Below, piece by piece: positions 54,142 through 62,800 of a stretch of 64,000 nt of DNA. Made by a program: the position numbers and the translations under genes. The notes beneath the pieces were generated by a model. That model saw nothing but the letters and a program-made list of their open reading frames with translations, was not told the origin of the DNA and ran no database searches. The stretch spans positions 1-64,000 of the forward strand of contig JAZLKM010000020.1 in the NCBI GenBank assembly GCA_045597645.1, in the 5' to 3' direction. Position 1 is the first letter of the stretch. Each line of letters starts with the position of its first letter. Source of the stretch: JAKSSE01 sp045597645 (GTDB lineage: Bacteria; Bacillota; Clostridia; Lachnospirales; Lachnospiraceae).

Positions 54142-55342
54142 CTCTTTCTCCGTTTCTTACATTCATATAATGGTAGTAATAGTGTACATACTTTACAGCG
54201 TTAAAACGCACATCACCCTTGATCTGATAAAGAGTGTTGTCTGTATAAAAGCCTATTTTGTTGTGACCGAGAATAGACATTGAGCTTATGTCCTCAAAGC
54301 GAAGGTGCATATTAACGTTAGTGCCAGACAGAATGATGCCAGCCCCTGTCATGGTCATTGAAACAGCATCTGCAAGTATCTCTTTTTTCTCGTATATGTG
54401 TACCTTGGAAAATGTCACAGTATCTGTATATAGGATGTCATCAGAGGAATAATCCGAAGGGTTGACAGACTTAATAAACGATTCCTGTGCACGATACCAT
54501 TCTTTGAGGTAGGTGTATGGAAAATCGTCATCTGGATATTTCAAAGTCAAATCAGGCATGTATGTAAAGCTGCGACCGCATTTACAACACTTGGCATCAT
54601 TTCCGTTACTTTCGAAAGAAGAAAAACCGCAATGTGGGCAATAATACAAAAGCCTTTCGATATACTCAGCGCGCTTACTAGACTCAAAGCATTGATTCAT
54701 AGCGGTGTCATCCTGATAGAGCTCGCGATTAATTAGTGCAGCAAAGTCTTCGTTCGACATTTTTTTGTATTCTTCAGGCTCGATTATTGTAGTGGCATGA
54801 GCATACATTTTGCCTTTGCGGGCCTCGTCTGCCCATCTTGGCTCGATGCCAAATCCGCCTTCAAATTTGATTATCAGTACAGGCAGCTTTAGAAGCTTTA
54901 CCATTTTGGCAACGCTAGGCTTGATTGATTCGGTGACACCACTGTAAGTGCGATTTCCTTCAGGACACAAAGCGATACTTCCCCCCTCGCTGGCTACTTG
55001 GACCATAGAGCGGATGGAGTTCATGTCAGAAGAAGATCCTTTTCTGAACGGAATAGGAGCGACCACATATTCTATGATGCGAGAAACGGCACCAATAGAG
55101 AAAATATCTTCGGTTGCTACGTAGTAAATGGGATCCTTGAACACGATACCAGTAAAGAACTGGTCAAAAGGTGTCTGATGATTTGTGAGAATAAAAAACT
55201 GTCTGTGCTGGGGATTGTCAAAAGTAGTCCAGCTCAGATGATAATGTAGCTTGCAATATAGCGCGATAGGCCACTTTACAATAGCCTTAACCACGCGGTG
55301 TCGCGGCTTGATCCACGACTTGGCTTTTTTAGTCGTACTCAC
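54119..55342 (-). CDS. PlsC-type acyltransferase with zinc ribbon and extra C-terminal domain
   Basis: A 407-residue protein. Residues 40-200 are a 1-acylglycerol-3-phosphate acyltransferase domain: H55 and D60 in 'TNHQTPFDQFF' form the HX4D motif, 'PFRKGSS' and 'CPEGNRTYSG' give the substrate motifs. Around residues 235-260 four cysteines (CPHC and CCKC) form a zinc ribbon, followed by a 145-residue domain with beta character. Standard PlsC proteins have about 240 residues and lack these additions. The GTG start lies exactly where transcription should begin from TTGTTT-17-TATCAT, so the mRNA may be leaderless. Confidence 0.8.
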   Translation of the reverse strand: MSTTKKAKSWIKPRHRVVKAIVKWPIALYCKLHYHLSWTTFDNPQHRQFFILTNHQTPFDQFFTGIVFKDPIYYVATEDIFSIGAVSRIIEYVVAPIPFRKGSSSDMNSIRSMVQVASEGGSIALCPEGNRTYSGVTESIKPSVAKMVKLLKLPVLIIKFEGGFGIEPRWADEARKGKMYAHATTIIEPEEYKKMSNEDFAALINRELYQDDTAMNQCFESSKRAEYIERLLYYCPHCGFSSFESNGNDAKCCKCGRSFTYMPDLTLKYPDDDFPYTYLKEWYRAQESFIKSVNPSDYSSDDILYTDTVTFSKVHIYEKKEILADAVSMTMTGAGIILSGTNVNMHLRFEDISSMSILGHNKIGFYTDNTLYQIKGDVRFNAVKYVHYYYHYMNVRNGERDDEFLGL

Positions 55343-55348
55343 GCCCTT

Positions 55349-55377
55349 ATGATACAGTAAAATCGTGTCATAAACAA
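55349..55377 (-). promoter_or_regulatory. Candidate promoter of the acyltransferase operon
   Basis: On the minus strand TTGTTT (55372-55377), 17-base spacer, TATCAT (55349-55354). The -10 ends six bases before the GTG start codon at 55342. Confidence 0.5.
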
Positions 55378-55479
55378 CAGGAATTTAGTTGCGAAGCGGC
55401 AATTGTTTATAAGCAAGTAGTGGAGCGGATTGTGAATAACATTGGAAAAGAATTGCAGGGAAAATTGGGATAAAAAGGA

Positions 55480-55508
55480 TTGAGAAGGAGTGCTAAAGAT
55501 AGTACAAT
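55480..55508 (+). promoter_or_regulatory. Promoter of the EF-G paralogue/TIR/DHH run
   Basis: TTGAGA (55480-55485), 17-base spacer, TACAAT (55503-55508), 39 bases before the start codon, which has AAGGGGG upstream. Confidence 0.6.
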
Positions 55509-55547
55509 ATTGATGTTGGGGCAACGTATGAAAGGGGGTACTTTTAT

Positions 55548-57638
55548 ATGAAGGTTTACACTACTGACAAGATTCGCAATGTTGTGCTTCTGGGCCACAG
55601 CGGCGCAGGTAAAACCAGCCTTGCAGAATCAATGGCTTATCTGGCCGGCATCACATCTAAGCCGGGCACGGTCGAAGCGGGCAATACCATCAGCGATTAT
55701 GACAAGATGGAGACTAAGCTCGGCTATTCTATTTCTACATCCATTATCCCGATTGAGTGGAAGGATACCAAGATTAATGTTCTCGACACACCAGGATACT
55801 TCGACTTTGTGGGAGAGGTCGAGGAGGCAGCATCTGCAGCTGATGCAGCAATAATTGTTGTATCTGGAAAAAGCGGTGTTGAGGTAGGCACCAGAAAGGC
55901 ATGGGAGATTTGCGAGAAATACCATCTTCCACGCATGTTTTTCGTAACAGAAATGGATATTGATAATGCCAGCTACAGGGAGATAGTAGAAGAACTGCAA
56001 TCTCTGTACGGCAAGAAGATAGCGCCTTTCCACATGCCTATGCGTGAGGATGGCCAGTTTATTGGATATGTGAATATAATCCAGCAAAAAGGAAAAAAAT
56101 GGGCTGATAATGGTACTGAAAAAGTAGATGTACCAGAGCACCTAAAATCATATCTAGAGACCTATAGAGAGGCACTGATGGAGTCTGTTGCAGAGACTAA
56201 TGAGGACTTCATGGAGCGCTATTTTGGAGGCGAGGAATTTTCCGATGATGAGATACGTCAGGCGCTTAGACTGAATGTGTCCGAGGGCTCAATAGTTCCA
56301 GTGCTTATGGGATCTAATATCATGTCACGAGGCATGTATACGCTTATGGTGGATATTGTGAAGTATCTACCTAGTCCTGAAAAGCGTAGCTGCATCGGTA
56401 TCGATGCAAGCTCAAATGAGACATTCCAGGCTGATTTTGACTTTGCAAAGCCTAAGAGTGCGTACGTATTTAAGACTATAGTTGATCCGTTCGTTGGCAA
56501 GTACTCTCTTATCAAGGTGAACTCAGGTGTAATTAAGACAGATGATGTCCTCTATAATCAGCACAAGGATACTGAGGAGAAGATTGGTAAACTCTATGTA
56601 CTCAGAGGAAACAAGGCGGAGGAAGTTGCAGAGCTGCATGCTGGTGATATAGGTGCACTTAGCAAGCTTAATAAGGTGGCAACTACTGATAGCTTGTCTA
56701 CCAAGGCGCATCCTATACTCTATATCAGAGCTTCCCTTTCAACCCCGTATACGTATATGCGATACAAGGCAAAAAATAAAGGGGATGAGGATAAAATAGC
56801 ACAAGGACTCCAGAAATTGATGCAGGAGGATCTGACTCTTAAAGTTGTAAATGACGGTGAAAACGGCCAGACACTTATCTACGGTATAGGTGATAGACAG
56901 CTTGAGATAGTAGTTGATAAGCTCGCTGAAAAGTATAAAGCAGAGATTGAGCTCTCTAAGCCAAAGGTAGCATATAAAGAGACAATACTTGGCAAAGCAG
57001 ATGTGGAGTATAAACATAAAAAGCAATCAGGCGGTCATGGTCAGTACGGACATGTAAAGATGACATTTGAGCCATCTGGAGACATTGAGAGTCCTTATGA
57101 GTTCACACAGTCTGTTGTAGGCGGAGCAGTTCCGAAGAACTTCTTCCCGGCTGTTGAGAAGGGCATTGCGGAGTCGAGCACTTCCGGTCCTTTAGCAGCG
57201 TACCCTGTAGTGGGAATAAAGGCTAATCTGTATGATGGTTCATATCATGCCGTAGATTCTTCAGAGATGGCATTTAAAACAGCTGCAAGAGGAGCGTTTA
57301 AAGAAGGTATTCTGAAGGCTAAGCCGATTTTGTTAGAGCCTATAGCTACATTGAAGGTTACAGTACCTGATAGCTACACTGGAGATATAATGGGAGACCT
57401 TAATAAGCGTAGAGGTCGCGTGCTTGAGATGAATGCTACAGAGAACAAGTCTACTGAGATTGTAGCAGAAGTACCGCAGGCAGAGCTTTACGGATATGGC
57501 ACCAATCTCCGCTCTATGACAAGCGGCTTTGGTACATTTGCATATGATATAACAAGATATGAGCCTGTACCGGCAGATATTCAGGCAGCTGAAGTCGAGA
57601 GACGTGCTAGCAAGATAAAGGGAATCGACGAAGAGTAA
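55548..57638 (+). CDS. EF-G-like translational GTPase (EF-G paralogue)
   Basis: A 696-residue protein with all EF-G domains: G domain (P-loop GHSGAGKTSL, 16-25), domain II, III, IV ('SGGHGQYGHVKMTFEP', 'VVGGAVPKNFFPAVEKGI') and V ('LEPIATLKVTVPDSYTGDIM'). Two GTPase motifs differ from true EF-G: the catalytic His of DTPGH is Tyr84, and the NKxD guanine motif reads TEMD (134-137). It is therefore an EF-G-2 type paralogue rather than the housekeeping factor; its role may be ribosome rescue, stress or nothing to do with elongation. It is not near ribosomal genes, and its stop overlaps the next start by one base (TAATG). Confidence 0.88.
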   Translation: MKVYTTDKIRNVVLLGHSGAGKTSLAESMAYLAGITSKPGTVEAGNTISDYDKMETKLGYSISTSIIPIEWKDTKINVLDTPGYFDFVGEVEEAASAADAAIIVVSGKSGVEVGTRKAWEICEKYHLPRMFFVTEMDIDNASYREIVEELQSLYGKKIAPFHMPMREDGQFIGYVNIIQQKGKKWADNGTEKVDVPEHLKSYLETYREALMESVAETNEDFMERYFGGEEFSDDEIRQALRLNVSEGSIVPVLMGSNIMSRGMYTLMVDIVKYLPSPEKRSCIGIDASSNETFQADFDFAKPKSAYVFKTIVDPFVGKYSLIKVNSGVIKTDDVLYNQHKDTEEKIGKLYVLRGNKAEEVAELHAGDIGALSKLNKVATTDSLSTKAHPILYIRASLSTPYTYMRYKAKNKGDEDKIAQGLQKLMQEDLTLKVVNDGENGQTLIYGIGDRQLEIVVDKLAEKYKAEIELSKPKVAYKETILGKADVEYKHKKQSGGHGQYGHVKMTFEPSGDIESPYEFTQSVVGGAVPKNFFPAVEKGIAESSTSGPLAAYPVVGIKANLYDGSYHAVDSSEMAFKTAARGAFKEGILKAKPILLEPIATLKVTVPDSYTGDIMGDLNKRRGRVLEMNATENKSTEIVAEVPQAELYGYGTNLRSMTSGFGTFAYDITRYEPVPADIQAAEVERRASKIKGIDEE

Positions 57639-60628
57639 TGAGTTTTCGCTATGACGCATTTATAAGCTATAGACATGCTCCTTTGGACATGGATATAGCA
57701 AAAAGAGTTCACAGGGGCCTTGAAACATTCAAGGTCCCTCGTGCTGTGCAAAAAACCTCTGGAAAGAGGAGAATAAACAGAGTATTTAGGGATCAGGAGG
57801 AATTGCCGATTGGCAGTGATCTAACTGATAATATTGATAAGGCATTAGACGAATCGGAATTTTTGATTGTCATCTGTTCACCACGCACACCTGGATCAGA
57901 ATGGGTGCAGAAGGAGATAGAAAGCTTTATAGCTAAACATGGCAGAAGCCATGCATTAGCCATACTTATTGAGGGAGAGCCAAGCGAGTCATTTCCAAAG
58001 CAACTGCTGGAGGATGAGTATGGCAATCCTGTGGAGCCTTTGGCAGCAGATGTCAGAGGTGAGACAGATGCTGAACGAAAAAAGAAGCTGAAAACAGAGC
58101 TGATGAGATTGGCAGCGCCGTTACTTGGGTGTTCATATGACGATTTGCGTCAAAGGCACAGGGAGCGAAGGCTTCGAAAAGCAATAGGCATGGCTACAGG
58201 GATAGGAGCTGTGGTCGCGCTCTTGGGAATTGCCTTTGGCATCTATAATGCTCAAAACGCAGAGCGAATAAGGCAGAGTCTATTGGCAAAGCAGGAGAGC
58301 CAATCAAAATATCTGGCCGAAGAGGCCAGAGGATTACTCATTCAGGGAGATAGGCGTGCGGCTGCACTTGTTGCAGCAGAAGGTCTGCCCAGAGATAATG
58401 ACAGACCGTTTGTACCCTCCTCAGCGTATGCACTGTCTGAGGCACTTCATGTCTATGATATGGGAAACTATGCTTCCTTTGACAGGGTACTAATGCATGA
58501 ATCGGTGGTAAGCACATTTAAATTCAATAGAGATGGCGACCTTATTACCACATTGGATGCAGGCGGAAAGGTATATGTATGGAACACAGAAAATGGAGAA
58601 CTGCTCTATTCGATTGTTCCAACGGTTAACGATTATGGATATATAGATAGGCCGCTTGATGCCTTAGCATATGGGCAGAGAATATATGTTGCAGAGGATA
58701 AAAAGTTAACAGCATATGGCTATGATGGTGACATTCAATGGGACGTAGAATTGCCAGGAGAAGTGTCATATGCTCAGATTGATGAACTAGCAAACTGCAT
58801 TGTATGTACTCGAAGCGATTCAGTTAGTATATACAGCTGCGATGATGGCAGCTGTATGCAAACATATGTGAGTGATGAAGGAGCCGGCTTTAGCGACCCA
58901 CAGGTGTTTAATCAGGACAGAGATAAGCTGCTGGTTGCAAAAATTCAAAGCTATGGAAGTACGGAGACTTCTGTACCAATTTCAATGCTAGATTTGTCCA
59001 CAGGTGAATGTACGGATATATCTGTTGACAACACATACATAGTAAATGCTTGCTGGACAGCTGATGGAAATGTGGCTGTAGCAAGCTGTGATTTTGATGC
59101 TTTGTATGCAAGCAGAGAATTTGAGGCCAGATTAGATGTAATTACTCCAGATGGGCAGGTGCTTTGGAGCTACGATTTTAATCATATGGGCGATTACTAT
59201 GTGAGAATGAAGTCGAGAGCCTACTCGGATGATGATGGATACCACAATGATCTTATAATGGCTGCAACTGATGTGGTTTATGTATTTGATGCACAAAGTG
59301 GAGAAATCACTGCGGCGATGCATGTTGATAGTGGCGTCGAAGATATGCTGGTCAGCGCTGTTGGAGAGTATGTATATATATCAAAATCAACAGAAGGTAT
59401 TGCCATATTATCTGGAAAAAGTGGGGAATCTTTTGATTCGTATGAGATGGATACTGAGGGCTGCGCTAAGAAGTTTTTAATATGCAATGGTGTCACCGCA
59501 TTCTCCAGATATCAGTCTGCAGGGCTTCAATTACTTAAATACCATGTGTCTGACACCATGGAGGAGATAACAGAATATCCGGATAATCCATCGGCTGTGT
59601 ATACGTCTGAGAATGAATCATATTATGCAGTATGCTATGGCTATGGACAGAGCAGATATTTTGAGTTTTATGACAGCGACAATAATTATGTTTGGGATAG
59701 TCTTAATCTTACGGACCTAAAGGCTGAGGACTGTGGATTCTTGGATGATAGGAGCTTTGTCATATTATCCAGTGATGGTATATGCTATAGAATGGATATT
59801 GCAAAGCAGGAGATTGCTGAGACTGATATGCGTTTTGATGACAGTATAATGTTAGATCTTGCCTTGTCTGAAAATTCAAAGTATGCAGTAGAAAAGGCAA
59901 ATCACGACATACAGGTATGGGACGTACAAAAGGATAAGAAGTCTTATGAGCTTAGGGATATCGATGATAGGATAGAGCTCGCAAGAGTGTCGCCTACAGG
60001 AGAGTATTTGGTTGCTTGCCTGAGCGAAGCTGGAGTACAGATAAGCCATAATGGAGGACAATTTAAGAGTCTTGATGACAGTATACAAGCAATAGTCTCA
60101 GGCCAGGGAAAATCTATTGCTTTTAGTGATACAAAAGTGGCTATTGCATGTACAGACGGACTGCTAAGAGTATATGACATGGCATCTGGCAAGCTGTTAA
60201 ATGAAATATACTATGTGGGACGAAGCAGAGGATTTGTGTGCTTTTCAGATGATGGAAATAAGCTGATGCTGCAAGGGGACGATTACCGACTGTATATCTA
60301 TGATTTGGAAAATGATCGTCTACTTTTCTACTCGACAGATGAGTATTACATTTTCGATAATTTCAAAATAGATGATGCTGCTGGCATAATTAGTCTTTCA
60401 TCTGGGTATGGATTGCTTCTCATGGATAAGGAAACCTGCCAGCCAATAGCATACGTGGACGATGGTATGGCATTTTTCTCCAAGAAGAAAGCAATAATGG
60501 CGGCTAAGTGGAGAAAAGGATACTTGTTTAAATATCTTGAGAGTGATGAGCTCTTGGAAGAACTGGAAAAACAATTTCCAGGAGAGACTTTGTCAGATAT
60601 GGAGTTGATTACATATAATATAGATTGA
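57638..60628 (+). CDS. TIR-domain membrane protein with extracytoplasmic beta-propeller
   Basis: A 996-residue protein. Residues 1-140 are a TIR domain: 'YDAFISYRHAPLDMDIAKRV', 'VFRDQEELPIGSDL', 'FLIVICSPRTPGSEWVQKEI'. W89 and E93 fit the W-x-x-x-E motif whose Glu is catalytic in NAD-cleaving TIRs. A basic stretch (RQRHRERRLRK) precedes one helix (182-204), so TIR should be cytoplasmic. A coiled linker (205-250) and about 700 residues of WD-like repeats ('GGKVYVWNTENGELLYSI', 'HDIQVWDVQKDKKSYEL', 'DGLLRVYDMASGKLLNEI') would lie outside the membrane. Translation is coupled to the EF-G paralogue. The function is unknown; immune or signalling roles are possible. Confidence 0.85.
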   Translation: MSFRYDAFISYRHAPLDMDIAKRVHRGLETFKVPRAVQKTSGKRRINRVFRDQEELPIGSDLTDNIDKALDESEFLIVICSPRTPGSEWVQKEIESFIAKHGRSHALAILIEGEPSESFPKQLLEDEYGNPVEPLAADVRGETDAERKKKLKTELMRLAAPLLGCSYDDLRQRHRERRLRKAIGMATGIGAVVALLGIAFGIYNAQNAERIRQSLLAKQESQSKYLAEEARGLLIQGDRRAAALVAAEGLPRDNDRPFVPSSAYALSEALHVYDMGNYASFDRVLMHESVVSTFKFNRDGDLITTLDAGGKVYVWNTENGELLYSIVPTVNDYGYIDRPLDALAYGQRIYVAEDKKLTAYGYDGDIQWDVELPGEVSYAQIDELANCIVCTRSDSVSIYSCDDGSCMQTYVSDEGAGFSDPQVFNQDRDKLLVAKIQSYGSTETSVPISMLDLSTGECTDISVDNTYIVNACWTADGNVAVASCDFDALYASREFEARLDVITPDGQVLWSYDFNHMGDYYVRMKSRAYSDDDGYHNDLIMAATDVVYVFDAQSGEITAAMHVDSGVEDMLVSAVGEYVYISKSTEGIAILSGKSGESFDSYEMDTEGCAKKFLICNGVTAFSRYQSAGLQLLKYHVSDTMEEITEYPDNPSAVYTSENESYYAVCYGYGQSRYFEFYDSDNNYVWDSLNLTDLKAEDCGFLDDRSFVILSSDGICYRMDIAKQEIAETDMRFDDSIMLDLALSENSKYAVEKANHDIQVWDVQKDKKSYELRDIDDRIELARVSPTGEYLVACLSEAGVQISHNGGQFKSLDDSIQAIVSGQGKSIAFSDTKVAIACTDGLLRVYDMASGKLLNEIYYVGRSRGFVCFSDDGNKLMLQGDDYRLYIYDLENDRLLFYSTDEYYIFDNFKIDDAAGIISLSSGYGLLLMDKETCQPIAYVDDGMAFFSKKKAIMAAKWRKGYLFKYLESDELLEELEKQFPGETLSDMELITYNID

Positions 60629-60635
60629 GGTTAGC

Positions 60636-62114
60636 ATGAGGCTTTCAGATTTTCTAAAATATGAGGATATAGTTATTCAATGCCATGACAATCCAGATGC
60701 GGATGCTTTGGCAAGTGGATATGGCCTGTATAGTTTTTTCGAGAAAAATGGCAAGAAAACCAGGTTTATTTACGGTGGAAAATTCGAGGTGCAAAAGAGC
60801 AATCTCGTTCTGATGATGTCAACATTGAATATTCCTGCCAAGCATGTGGATTCACTGGATGAACCAGACCTGCTAATTACGGTGGACTGCCAGTATGGGG
60901 AAGGAAATGTGACCAGATTTGCAGCCAAAAAAGTAGCTGTCATTGACCACCACCAAGTGTCAGGAGAGCTTCCTGAGATGAGCGATGTCAGAAGTAATCT
61001 GGGTTCGTGTTCAACGGTGGTTAAGGATTTGCTGGAAGCCGAAGGGATAAATGTGAATGATGACAAGGGGCTTGCTACGGCATTATTCTATGGGCTACTC
61101 ACAGACACTAATGGATTTGCAGAAATATCTCATCCTCTTGATAAAGACTTGAGAGACGGTGCGGCATATGATAAGAGTCTCGTTAGGATGTATAGGAATT
61201 CAAATCTTTCATTTGATGAGATGAACATTGCAGGAGAGGCACTTTTGGGGCACTCATATTTTGAGGATGATAGATTTGCTATAGTTGAGGCGGCTCCCTG
61301 CGACCCGAATATACTAGGTATGATAAGTGACCTGTTGCTGGAGGTGCACGGCGTAGACACATGTCTTGTATATAGCATTCTCCCTTTTGGCGTGAAGCTT
61401 TCTGTGCGAAGCTGTATAAAGGAGACAAAGGCAAGCGACTTAGCCGCATATATTACCGCAGGAGTAGGTTCTGGTGGTGGCCATGTGGATAAGGCAGGAG
61501 GTTTTATACAAAAAGAATTGCTGGGCAATTTAGATCCTAAGGATTTCCTGAAGGACAGAATGCAGCAGTATTTTGCAAATTCCCAGGTCATATATGCAGC
61601 TGAGTACGAAGCTGATGTGTCCAAAATGAAGGAATATAAGAAGCTAAAGCTTCCGGTGGGATACATAAAAGCAATGGATGTCATGCCTGTGGGTACAATG
61701 GTTTGCGTGAGAACACTCGAGGGTGACCTGGAGATGGAAATTACTGACGATTTATATTTTCTTATAGGAGTGGAAGGGGAAGTATACACCAATAGGGAGG
61801 AAAAGCTTTTACGGTCATATGAGCTTACGGACTCTCCATATGAGGCGAATCTAGAGTATGAACCCACAGTAAAAGATGTAGTAGAGGGACGCATAGTGGG
61901 ACTGATGCAGCACGCGAAAATGTGTATACCCACTGGTGAGGTGCATATATATGCGTGCCCTATTGATAAGATAACCAAGATATTTACGGCATGGGACAAC
62001 GAAAAGTATATGCAGGGTAAACCTGGAGACTACCAAGCGGTAAGAATGGATGATTTGCATGATACCTATATCATCCGAAAAGATATATTTATGAAAACAT
62101 ATGCAGAGGTATAA
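60636..62114 (+). CDS. DHH-family phosphoesterase with extra C-terminal domain
   Basis: A 492-residue soluble protein. The metal motifs of the DHH domain are intact: H17-D-N-P-D21-A-D23, D84 and D104-H-H. DHHA1 carries 'GVGSGGGHVDKAGGF' (about 277-290). This resembles NrnA-type enzymes that cut nano-RNA, pAp or linear dinucleotides. About 155 further residues (338-492) do not belong to NrnA and end with 'MQGKPGDYQAVRMDDLHDTY', a motif I cannot place. It starts seven bases after the TIR gene stop, with GAGG upstream, so it is in the same transcript. It could degrade a nucleotide signal made by the TIR protein; this is inference from position. Confidence 0.82.
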   Translation: MRLSDFLKYEDIVIQCHDNPDADALASGYGLYSFFEKNGKKTRFIYGGKFEVQKSNLVLMMSTLNIPAKHVDSLDEPDLLITVDCQYGEGNVTRFAAKKVAVIDHHQVSGELPEMSDVRSNLGSCSTVVKDLLEAEGINVNDDKGLATALFYGLLTDTNGFAEISHPLDKDLRDGAAYDKSLVRMYRNSNLSFDEMNIAGEALLGHSYFEDDRFAIVEAAPCDPNILGMISDLLLEVHGVDTCLVYSILPFGVKLSVRSCIKETKASDLAAYITAGVGSGGGHVDKAGGFIQKELLGNLDPKDFLKDRMQQYFANSQVIYAAEYEADVSKMKEYKKLKLPVGYIKAMDVMPVGTMVCVRTLEGDLEMEITDDLYFLIGVEGEVYTNREEKLLRSYELTDSPYEANLEYEPTVKDVVEGRIVGLMQHAKMCIPTGEVHIYACPIDKITKIFTAWDNEKYMQGKPGDYQAVRMDDLHDTYIIRKDIFMKTYAEV

Positions 62115-62153
62115 ATATCTTTGCAGGCATCTCAAAATGGAAGGAGAATGAAA

Positions 62154-62789
62154 ATGAAAATTGCATTAATCAATGAGAACAGTCAGGCTGCTAAAAATGG
62201 CATCATCGAGACTGCACTTAAGAAGGTAGTTGAGCCTATGGGACATGAGGTAGTCAACTATGGTATGTATGCAGCAGATGATGCAGCACAGCTCACTTAT
62301 GTACAGTGTGGCATTCTTGCAGCAATTCTGCTTAACAGCGGTGCAGCAGATTATGTTGTGACAGGCTGTGGAACTGGTGAGGGAGCTATGCTGGCTCTTA
62401 ACAGCTTCCCAAATGTTATTTGTGGACATATAGAGGACCCAGTAGATGCTTATACCTTTGCTCATGTAAATGATGGTAACGCAGTGGCTCTTCCGTTTGC
62501 AAAAGGATTCGGATGGGGTGGAGAGCTCAATCTCGAGTATGTATTTGAGAAACTTTTTGGATTCGGACATGGCCAGGGATATCCTAAGGAGAGGGTAGAG
62601 CCTGAGCAGAGAAATAAGAAGATTCTTGATGGCGTACGTGCGGTTACACTAAAGCCAATTATTGATTGCCTTAAGGCTATTGACCAGGATCTCCTTAAGG
62701 GGGCAATTGCCGGAGAGAAGTTTAGCGAGCTGTTTTTTGCATCATGCAAGGATGAAGAGCTGGCTGCTTACATTAAAACATTGATGTAA
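62154..62789 (+). CDS. RpiB/LacA/LacB-family sugar-phosphate isomerase
   Basis: A 211-residue isomerase-fold protein. The N-terminus 'MKIALINENSQAAKNGIIET' and the 'DYVVTGCGTGEGAMLALNSF' motif, with the catalytic Cys and the GTGxG anion loop, are those of ribose-5-phosphate isomerase B and LacAB. It is about 60 residues longer than RpiB at the C-terminus, as in the subgroup often placed beside uronate or pentose genes. The ATG at 62154 is seven bases from AAGGAG; upstream in-frame starts are too close. It is 11 bases from the GH51 gene, suggesting a role in pentose use. Confidence 0.85.
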   Translation: MKIALINENSQAAKNGIIETALKKVVEPMGHEVVNYGMYAADDAAQLTYVQCGILAAILLNSGAADYVVTGCGTGEGAMLALNSFPNVICGHIEDPVDAYTFAHVNDGNAVALPFAKGFGWGGELNLEYVFEKLFGFGHGQGYPKERVEPEQRNKKILDGVRAVTLKPIIDCLKAIDQDLLKGAIAGEKFSELFFASCKDEELAAYIKTLM

Positions 62790-62800
62790 TAGAGGTGAGT

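Noticed and set aside
55548..57638. TetM-type ribosomal protection (tetracycline resistance) gene
   Set aside because: Sequence features are those of EF-G-2 paralogues, with the DTPGY change, and no resistance or mobility genes are nearby.
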